64,000 bases of DNA from Topomyia yanbarensis (lineage: Eukaryota; Arthropoda; Insecta; Diptera; Culicidae), in assembly GCF_030247195.1 (NCBI RefSeq), contig NC_080670.1, positions 164,715,080-164,779,079 on the forward strand. The letters are read 5' to 3'. Made by a program: the position numbers and the translations under genes. Below are positions 55,691-64,000 of the stretch, piece after piece. The notes beneath the pieces were generated by a model that saw only the letters and a list, made by a program, of their open reading frames with translations, did no database searches and had not been told where the DNA came from. Numbering within the stretch: position 1 is the first letter of the stretch; each line of letters opens with the position of its first letter.

Positions 55691-56429
55691 TACGGTTCAG
55701 AAGCTAGTTTGGATATATCAGTAGTTTCTGACATGTGGCCCTGAAATTTGTAGTCTAGTGTAGTGTGAGCGTAATTTAAAAAAAATAGTCCAACTGAAGG
55801 TAGGAACCGAGGATAGCGGCTTTCGGAAGTGATCGATTCCACATAATAATAACACAAGTACTTTGTTTTCTCAAAACTTCATTGGAAAATACTGAACATT
55901 TAACGAACGATAGTGAATCTCCGGAGGCGCTTCGCCGAAAACTTGTTTTGCGATGTCTATCATAACCCAAAGTCTACTGGAATAATTGTTTTGATATTTT
56001 GCACAGTTCTTCTCCTCATTTCTCAGATAACTACAGGAGCTGGCTTTTTGCAAGATTTTTGAATGTTTCTTAGCCTTTAGAAGCCAAAAGTCCGACCTTT
56101 GCTAATAAAAATCAATTAACATATTGCTGTAAAAAGAATAATAGTAAAATTTGAGACGCTGCCTGGGCAATAATGTGAAGAATTGTGAAAAATTTCAGAA
56201 CGATTGGTTCAAGAGATTTTGAGTTATGGTGTGGACCGCCTCCTGAAAATTCTCTCACCCAATTTCCAATATTTTGCAATGAAAATTCGGGAAAATGTTG
56301 TTCAAATGTTGAATAATTGTATGAAAATTAACTGAATAGACCAACATTTTCTGCACAGCACATTTTTGCTATTTTTTCACCGACGACACCTCAGAACCTT
56401 CCCTCCCCCCTTAATCGCTGGGGAGTTTT

Positions 56430-57130
56430 TATGTTTGCTTTTGTGACAAGAATTGTGTTATCGCGCAGTGCAGGAGCGATGTAACTTCGCGTGAATAAAC
56501 TCGTTTGCGTAACCATGTAAACGATTACATATGTGTGTGATCTTTTGAATGTTCACGCAAAACGCTCTTTTAAAAGTAGGGTTCAGATCTGGAAGGAAGT
56601 GAGTTTCATCATAGTATTAGAGTATTCGGTCATGGCAATGCAGGAGTTTGTTTTTTTGTTTTCTTGAGACGAACATTGAAGGCATAGACCTGGACCGTTA
56701 GGACCAAAGCTAGGGGCTTCCGCGCGTGACTAATTCATAATCGCGTAGAAACGGGAGTCAGTACAATCGCACTTAAGTGCGAACATATTGACTAGATCAC
56801 CTGATCGTAGGTGCGCGAATGATCGCGATTGCATGTGTGTATGCGTGACCAGAATTGAATTACCGCGAAGGGCACAAGTGTTTCTATGTTTGTAGCACCG
56901 TGTTATTTTTTATTAAAATAGATTCCATACATTGATGTCACACATACATTCCAGATATACCCCATGTTAGCGTGTTTGATCGCGTAAGTCTTTTTATATC
57001 ACGTATGCTAGCATGTGTAAAAGTTCACGTGTTTGAATCTGTTTGTATAATCGTTAATCCGTTTGAATATTGGCGTAGGCTTTTGAATATTCGCTCGGCC
57101 GTCACGCTGATGTTCAATTTTGAGTAAACG
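56430..57130 (+). repeat. Dispersed repeat Y, copies 2 and 3
   Basis: The 56430-56640 part has CTCGTTTGCGTAACCATGTA and TGTGTGATCTTTTGAATGTTC. The 56810-57130 part has GAAGGGCACAAGTGTTTCTA, GTTTGTATAATCGTTAATCC and TTGAATATTCGCTCGGCCG. Both keep the phrase order of copy 1. Confidence 0.6.
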
Positions 57131-57254
57131 GCTTAGATTAAGGAAGAATTCGAGCTCCCCCATTTCACTGGAGTGTCCAACTATGGCACACGGAGACTTG
57201 TTCCGTATTTTAGAGTGGGAGCTCCCATGCTTCATGATCTCACGAGAGTGGGCG

Positions 57255-57545
57255 TTTTAATGTTGGCACATGATGCCGCGTTTATAAGATCGTAAGTGCT
57301 ACCACATTAACTTAATCACCGGCACGTTTTTATGATTGTGAGATCGTGGGCGAATGGTCGCGTTTGCAACCGGGATTGAATTATCGTGAAATGCTCGAGC
57401 GTTTGTATGTTGGATTGCGCGTTCTTTTTTATCGCGTGGTCATTTGTACGCACGCGCTTTTGTGATTTGCCGTGTACTAACGTGTTTCTATAACCGTGTG
57501 TTCGTTTGCATATTGCCGTATGCCTTTGAGTTCCACCAAGTAAGA
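57255..57545 (+). repeat. Dispersed repeat Y, copy 4
   Basis: AAATGCTCGAGCGTTTGTAT, ATCGCGTGGTCATTTGTACG and TATAACCGTGTGTTCGTTTG follow the order of copy 1. Confidence 0.65.
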
Positions 57546-57959
57546 AATAGAAAAAGAAGAAACGAAACATCAAAAAGACATTCATTCATTGTGTACCTGT
57601 GAATGGCACACTGGCTTATTTCATGATTAATCCTCACTTAGTTTATACAGCAGATCAAGACGCCTCTCTAAAATTGGTCCCCTTGGCAGGAGCCAACCCG
57701 GCCCACTGCACGCTACAGGTCCGGAATACCAATGAACATGAATACATAAAAAAGTTCCTTGCAGATTACCCACGCGATTGATAGTCACCGTCTCGAGCAC
57801 GGCACAACCCTTAGAAGATAACGATTTAAATTGCTCCCATCCATCTACAAATACACCAATAATGGCGATGATAGCCGGAAAGAGCTCACGCACGTACCTC
57901 CTCACAAGCACACCCCGAGTAAGAGTAAAATTTCACCTATCTTCAACCGCATCATTAGA

Positions 57960-60720
57960 CCAATAAAAATCGATCAACAGTGGCAATAAATTTCGCCTGT
58001 CCTGCTCCGTTAATGCCTTCCCGTAAAAGCTGGGCGGCAAAAAAAACTATTACTGATTACGGCGAAACGCCGCCCGCGGCCTGTGCCCGCACACTTAGCT
58101 AGCTAGCACCACAGCGCAATTGGTTCCTATCACGGCTCGGCAGATCTCGGCTGTTATAACTTGCTGGCCAACTCTGACTGAAACGGTGAAAACTGCGATG
58201 ACGATAGACGCGAAATTGAATGTCAAATGGCAGGTTTAATTAAAAGTCGTTTGCGCGATACTGATCTGCTGACTCCCCGGTCCGGTCCATGGCAGCGGCA
58301 GGCGCTCCCCGAGAGGAGCGTGAGTTCACTGTGATGTCAGAAAAATCAATTTAAAGGAGACCGTGCCGTCGTGGTCGCCGTCGTCGTCGCCGCATCGCTG
58401 CTAGTTCGAAATGGCAATCATAACCTCTAAAACTTGTTTGAATGTGACTCGGCTACATATGTATGTGTTCAGTAAATTAATGTGTGCATACACCGAACCG
58501 GGCAGTGAGTTTCTAATTTCCCTCCATCACCCGGGTAACGGTACTCCGACGCGAGTCCTAACCTAGGCCAGTGAAAAGCTGAAATTGCAAATGTCGAGTA
58601 CCCACTCATAAATGCACGGCACTATCGGCGTTACACACGTACAATAGTCATTCTGATGTGCTTTCATATGTGCACTCTACACACCAAGGGACCTCGAAGA
58701 CCGATGCATGAATTACCCTTTTCTGACGAGCACAATAAAAGTAATAATACTCGGTCGTAGTGGAGGACCCAGGCGAAAAAAAAACGCTGATGCATGGGCA
58801 GCTCGCGCAAGCCCGGAATTTTTGTGACACAACCGAACCGCGCCTCACAACTACTCCGCGGAATTGTCCTCCGGTCGAAAAGTGTATCATGTCTCCTCGG
58901 CATGCGTTATGAATTAATTTGAAAGATAATACAGCTCATCCGGGATGCGCGAAAAAACTCTGCCGACCAGGAGGCCAGGCGCGCGCGCTCACCCCTCTTT
59001 GTTCGTTGACGATTCGGCGCGAGATCTAATGGTTAAAAGGTTCGGTTTGTTTACGTTTCCGGAACACGTTTGGTGATGCGGTGTTCGGAGGACGTCTGTC
59101 GCTTGAGAGTTGTAAACGTTGCATATGTAATTGAACCATCGATAGCATTGAGATGGCCTTACTCGTACTACAGGTCCAGCCCAATCCAAGCAATCGACTA
59201 ACGTTGTTTATTACCCATTACCGATAAAACCCCCGGTCGTACAGCTGCTCACAGCTCAATCATCGGTTATCATCAATTATCCCATCGATTTTAATGAATC
59301 TCTTAAAACGCTAGCATGCGCGTCGTGTCAACGCGGCGTCGCATTTGACATTTCTCACATACTTCCAGACCGTAGGCCAATCGGCTACTAGCATCGCGCA
59401 TTAATAGCACCAGATTGTTTATAGTAATTTTCCAATTGAGTTATATTCTGCTCTGCTCGCGCTGTCCGGATTAGTAATAAAAGCCTGATGGCTCTTGGAA
59501 AGTCTCTCCGGTCCCTGAGGCCGCACAGAGCAAACGCTCCGGCAACGCGAGATAGATACAGCCGAGGACGAGTGCCATTCGTTATCGATACACAAAGCAT
59601 CAAAACGAAAAAGCCGCCGCCTTGCGACCAGGCCGCTGCACTTCTGCCGTTGATTGTTGCCGCCGCTCCATTAACCGAGGATTGAACGCGTCGGCTAAAA
59701 TGTCAAGCATGCAACGATCCCACTAAATAACTGTTTTTTTACGTCTTTCTCTCTCTATCTCTCTCCATACGCGCTCTTTCCTACCACCGCACCGCGGTCC
59801 ACCAGTTGTCGGCGACAATTGCTGGCTATCATTTGAATTGGTTAAGATTCTCCGGCATACATCGGCAACTGCGGGTGTAAATAGGAGCGCAGGGGGCACA
59901 TTCACCCATGAGTTTAACATGTGGCCGTTTAGCTTATTATCTGCAGGTCGTTTGTTTGGTATCATTTCTAGCGCTCACATCCTGCCGGGTGGTGGTGTCA
60001 AGAAGAAAGTAAAAGCTTGAGGCACAAGTGCGCTAATTGAAAACGGCAAGATTTGAATTGGCCACACCGAGAGTCGGTGGTTGTTCGTAGCCTCAATCTA
60101 GTTGGAGAAACATAACCTCACCGGCGTTTCGTTTGCTGAAAAATAAAAAAAAACAAATTTAAAGCAGCCCCCCATTGTTTGTTTGAGTTCACGCCGTGTG
60201 CCGGTTGGGTCGGGTTCGGAGCGGCCGTTGAACGCGGGAGCTACAGTAATTAATTCGGACGCCAAAAGCGATGCGGTTTAATTAGCTCTAAAAAGGCTGT
60301 TGTAACAATTAGGCAAATCAAATTCACATCAATTATGTGTTCGTGGGTGCTACCCGTGTTGGTTTAGTTGCAGTTTTTTTCGGCGGTCTGCGACAGACTG
60401 TTGACAAGCAAAAAAAACTAAACAACTGAACTAGTTCTACACTTAATTATGGAGCACAGCGGAATTCGCGTCCACGTGATGCAATGCTTGTTTCTCATCA
60501 TAATTTTTATGCTTCGATTGCAATGGATTTTCCCATCATCCCCCCTCCGGGTGCGTTGATGATTTAGTTGTATGTTGTTATGAGCGAGTAAATAACAATG
60601 ATTCCATCGGTGAAGCTCCCAAGCTTTTGATAATAGGGTAAGGCAGGGCCCATGCATGCTTTGTAACAATTTCACAAGACGAGACTTGAGCAAATAAATG
60701 TTTTGTTATTGAAAGTCTAC
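57960..60720. other. Repeat-poor noncoding DNA, candidate regulatory region
   Basis: No coding frame or transposon is recognised over 2.7 kb, a contrast with the rest of the window. GC content is higher, with CpG-rich and TAAT-rich clusters, for example TCATCAATTATCCCATCGAT near 59271 and TCAAATTCACATCAATTATG near 60318. This texture is common in cis-regulatory DNA of insect developmental genes. A role is only inferred. Confidence 0.35.
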
Positions 60721-61254
60721 ACACTTTGCTGAAGATGCAAAATCCATCAAACAAGCCATTTTTGCGATATGTTAAATTTTATTCATTCGTATTTTTTCTA
60801 AACAGGTCGTATTGAAAAACGTGAGCTAATGTGAAGAACTGATTACACAAAATGGGATTATTACTAAATGAAAAGAACTATGCAACACTAAAGTGAAATT
60901 AAAACAGAGTTCACTGGAAAATAGGCATGACATTAGCCTTGGAATTTGGCGAGATCATTTTTTTTATCTTAAAGATGTAAAATATGCAAAAATTTAAAAA
61001 TCATTTTAAATTTTGCACTGCAATGCCTCTCTGACTGGAAATTTACAACAATTAATCAAATAGTTGTAAGGCTATGTCTAGGAACTAAAGAAGAATAATT
61101 TAACAGCTTAAGTTTATTAAAATGAAAGAAAAAAATATGTCCCGATTTTGTCAGTCCAAAATACTCCAAGGGGCCGATAAAAACGGGTCTTCGCTGTATT
61201 AAGTGTACCGTTCCAATGTAGCTCTAAAAGGCTGTTGTAATAATTAGGCAAACG

Positions 61255-61420
61255 TTTTCGTTGGAACGAGCGTTTATATGTTAGCGCTTGAAACCGCGTT
61301 TTTAAATTTATAGGTATTAAATCGTTCACTTAACATCCGGGGTGTTTTCATATTCGGAAGATCGCGGATGTATGTGTGCGAAGATGATCGCGAAAGGCTC
61401 GAGCGATTGTATGTTAACTT
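61255..61420 (+). repeat. Dispersed repeat Y, copy 5
   Basis: GAACGAGCGTTTATATGTTA, CGCGTTTTTAAATTTATAGG and AAAGGCTCGAGCGATTGTAT match the order of copy 1. Confidence 0.6.
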
Positions 61421-61627
61421 GTTTCATCTTGGGTTGTGGTATCGGTAATAAAAATCACGGTAATATCCATTGTTGGTACCGAAACACCAGTACTAAGCAA
61501 AATCAAGTACTGACATTTTCGGTACCGTGTAAAACTTTATATGAGAATGTAGATTAATAAAGGGACCCGTTGCAAAAGATCAGTCAGCAAAGAGACGTTT
61601 AAATATATTAATTGTCTGCTAGATCAA

Positions 61628-61700
61628 CGATTCCCAACTTTTTTCGGGCAATGGACCCCTTCTAAATCGTCATGAATTGTTGCGGACCCCACGGGTTATT
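61628..61700. mobile_element. hAT-type terminus fragment
   Basis: AACGATTCCCAACTTTTTTC, then GGACCCCTTCTAAATCGTCA and TTGCGGACCCC resemble the left part of the MITE at 21489-21650 (GCGGTTCTCAGCCTTTTTG, GACGCTTTAGAAATC, TTGCCGCGGACC). The other end was not found. Confidence 0.45.
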
Positions 61701-61829
61701 ATCGATTTTTATTTTGATGTTTAATTTATTTGACTCGGCTAAATGCATTAGCAGAATTGAACCATGGATTTTTTTTTGTTTTTACATGATGTAAAAATAA
61801 ACAACTTGTCCGTCGGGTATTGTTGACGT

Positions 61830-62822
61830 ATCTTGCTGCTGCATGTTGAGATCCTTTTTCTAGCTGCGTTGTTCACCGCAACTAGGAGGTCAGTTCGTTT
61901 GCGTTTTCTCGCGTTAGCGTTCACGTCTGTTTTATTCGGTGCTGCTTTTATGATGTTTGCGATAGAAAGTTCTTGTTTGTTTCTGGTCCTTAAGGGTCCA
62001 TCTTTGTTGGTGCTGTGCTGGTTGTTGGTTTGGAGATACTAAGCACAATCATTGTTATTTCGTTTGTTGGTACGGCCAGGTAGTTTCGAGAATAATAATT
62101 GTAATAGGTATATTTTTCTTCGCGACTTCGGAGCATGGCTTTCCGTAATGTACGGCCTGGTTACAGAACTGGCACAGAGAAATCTGAATCAGCTGCAGAT
62201 CGTTATTTGCTTATAGTTAATGTCTCCCTCTCTTTTGGCTTCCAAGGCCTTATACGAAGGGATAGATTCGGTTAACCGCATTTTAACTACACGAACACCG
62301 TTGGGGATGGCAGTGGAAAAATTTCCTCAAGTGCGTTTATAGCGGATTCCATTTCTCCGTATTTTGACATGCATCTTTAAACAGGTCTTTTGGTCTAGTG
62401 CGCGAAGCCAGGTTGTGTAGGCGTACTTCAATTTCATCGTCATCCATATATACAATCTTGGTTCTAACATTGTCATATTCGACGCTGTATTGCTTGTTCT
62501 TCTTCTTAATGATGCTTTCAGCGTTAACTAAATTTCCAAACGTTATCAATATAGAGTTTCTTATGTGGTGTAGCTGTATATATGTCACTTTCTCGAGATT
62601 AAGCTCCATTTTCATATCTAGGTCTGAGACGGGTTTGTTTACAGTCAATTGAATTTGTGTTTTCCGTACGACACGCGCTTTTATTTTATGGCAAGTGTTT
62701 ATTTCACTGCCGAAGCCGACGATATAATACTGTTTCTGATCATCGATTTCGAACGATATATTATTTTCATTCTGTTCCAAAAAAGTTTTAAATTTCAAAA
62801 TCCATGCGGAAAACATGTTCAT
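61830..62822 (-). pseudogene. ORF1 relic of an I-superfamily LINE
   Basis: Minus-strand ATG 62822 opens MNMFSAWILKFKTFLEQNEN. The 161-codon frame includes KQYSVEYDNVRTKIVYMDDD and EIEVRLHNLASRTRPKDLFK, an RRM-like region of LINE ORF1 proteins. After frameshifts it continues as RLTESIPSYKALEAKREGDI (about 62270), CQFCNQAVHYGKPCSEVAKK (zinc knuckle, about 62165) and KTDVNANARKRKRTDLLVAV (about 61920). The order (RRM, knuckle, basic tail) supports an I/R1-type ORF1. No ORF2 follows within reach. Confidence 0.65.
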
Positions 62823-62849
62823 CTTCGCGAAGCCCCAGCAACTTTTTCA

Positions 62850-63485
62850 CGCCCCCCTAGGAGCCCGCAGAACACAGGTTGATATGAGTGACACATCATC
62901 ATAGAACTTTAACATTATTAACTCTCATTGCACTGAACGGTACGTTTTAATTCCTGCACTATTCGAAAATAATTTCAACGATATTGTATCAAGTTTCGGA
63001 GTACTCACATATAACATTAATACCGGAAAAATAAATTTTGTTTTTTATATTGGCGACATTCTGATTGGTATACATTATTCACTAGGTGGTGTTCTAATAA
63101 GACTATGACCTAATTCACGTCTGTATTTGGTTTGTTCTTAAATTTTTACCTATGAATGAACGAACTCCGATACTATTTTGGAGAACAGCTTCGAATAAAA
63201 TGATTTGTAATTTTTTGGCGAGTAGAAAAGACAGGAAATCCAAAAAAAAAAAGAAAAGCAAGAAGCCTTGATATGCATAAGAGAAGAGCAGGCAAACCGC
63301 ATTACGTGCGAAACCGTGCGAAAGATTAGCAGCACGAGAATGGCGGGAGGAAATGCGAGCAATCCGCTAGAATTTACTGCCATATGCTAGTTTTGATTTA
63401 CTGCTTTTTAAAAGGGTGTCTCGCATGTATCAGTTGTTCAGATGCTAAAAGAGAGTGAGTTCCCTCGTATCACTAGAGTTCCACT
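62850..63485. other. No gene seen
   Basis: A/T-rich DNA with short frames only. Confidence 0.4.
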
Positions 63486-63496
63486 TGATGTCTAGT

Positions 63497-63608
63497 TTTT
63501 TTTATTTCGATTATAGAGGTTTTAACCTTAAGGTCATTCGCCTCTTCGCAACGCAGGTGAGCTGCGTACAAGGCTATCGATTTACCAACTACGCTATGCC
63601 CGTCCCCC
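63497..63608 (-). mobile_element. tRNA-derived SINE family 1, copy C
   Basis: The 112-bp insertion is bracketed by a perfect 11-bp duplication TGATGTCTAGT (63486-63496 and 63609-63619). The T-run, AGAGGTTTTAACCTTAAGGT and CATTCGCCTCTTCG form the tail. On the minus strand GGGGACGGGCATAGCGTAGT and GGTAAATCGATAGCCTTG form the head. About 40 bp including the B box are missing between head and tail. Confidence 0.8.
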
Positions 63609-63634
63609 TGATGTCTAGTGTATAAGGTATAATT

Positions 63635-63780
63635 TCATGTTCGCGTTAGTGACCAGAATAGTATTATCGCACAGGATCCGAGCGTTTGTATGTAAACGGT
63701 TTTGATCGCGTGGGCGTGTGTTGCAATTGCATGTTTCGCGTGTATAAATTCGTTTGAATAACCACACACCTAGAAAAAAA
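63635..63780 (+). repeat. Dispersed repeat Y, copy 6
   Basis: GTGACCAGAATAGTATTATC, GAGCGTTTGTATGTAAACGG and GCGTGTATAAATTCGTTTGA match the phrase order of the earlier copies. Confidence 0.6.
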
Positions 63781-64000
63781 TCGTGTAAATGTACGTCTCC
63801 TGGCCCTGACATATCTAGCGCCAAGAATGTAGTTTGATTTGAATTTTACATGATATTGAATTTCGCAAATCGCGTAATTTTACTTTCGCATATGGCGTTT
63901 GCTTTAAATGTGGATAAGTGTAATTTTATGGCTACACATGGAAAGCACATCTTTCATGGAAAATTAAACGGAACTCTTATATCTCGTCATTTCGTGAATT

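Larger units (their letters stand above)
60721..61829. other. No gene seen; short duplicated segment and dispersed repeats
   Basis: A/T-rich DNA containing a 35-bp near-copy of 60283-60318 at 61219-61253, repeat Y copy 5 at 61255-61420, and a hAT-terminus-like stretch at 61628-61700. Confidence 0.45.

Overview
The window is nuclear DNA from a dipteran, most likely a culicine (aedine-type) mosquito. Two genes have animal-style introns with GT-AG splice sites. The rest is dominated by R1, I, CR1/Jockey and RTE-type LINEs, a DD37E Tc1/mariner element of the ITmD37E type, tRNA-derived SINEs, and TTAA-, TA- and 8-bp-TSD MITEs, a repeat load typical of aedine genomes. The species call is an inference from the element repertoire.

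Only two host genes can be supported. Positions 10493-14018 (+) encode a Polycomb-like (Pcl/PHF1-MTF2-PHF19 family) chromatin protein in five coding exons, 1039 aa: Tudor, two PHD fingers, extended-homology region and a C-terminal chromo-like segment. Positions 25000-27061 (-) encode a coiled-coil protein of the ODAD3/CCDC151 family (outer dynein arm docking) in four exons, 610 aa. They converge tail to tail across about 11 kb of repeat-rich DNA. They have no evident functional link.

Layout: 1-2230 is an I-clade LINE (-), broken and cut off by the window edge. 2242-9177 is a CR1/Jockey fragment opened by a SINE. That SINE carries a hAT-like MITE and a 5.4-kb R1-clade LINE (3121-8483) with its own target-site duplication. 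10.5-14 kb is Pcl. 15.2-21.2 kb is a degenerate second R1-clade copy (-) with diverged GC-rich repeats on its 3' side. 21.3-23.1 kb is a decayed satellite, a SINE and two MITEs. 25-27.1 kb is ODAD3. 27.9-29.9 kb is MITEs and dispersed repeats. 29.9-34.35 kb is an RTE-type LINE (-) with a nested ITmD37E transposon. 35.4-38.5 kb is a CR1-like LINE with a PHD-finger ORF1, interrupted by an 835-bp insertion and ending at a 500-N gap. 39.7-43.1 kb is a second CR1/Jockey LINE with an in-frame 57-residue tandem repeat just upstream of its endonuclease. 44.27-44.50 kb is a perfect foldback. 44.9-46.84 kb is an ITmD37E relic split by a 542-bp SINE. 47.7-49.1 kb is an internally deleted mariner-like element holding a 622-bp MITE. 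52.57-53.25 kb is a TTAA-type nonautonomous element. 55.4-57.5 kb holds copies of a dispersed repeat. 58-60.7 kb is repeat-poor noncoding DNA, a candidate regulatory region. 61.8-62.85 kb is an I-superfamily ORF1 relic, and 63.5 kb is another SINE copy.

No CRISPR, prokaryotic operon, rRNA gene or canonical tRNA gene was seen. The most informative structures are the multi-layer nest at 2.2-9.2 kb, the foldback at 44.3 kb with a hammerhead-like core, and the in-frame tandem repeat at 39.8-40.2 kb.
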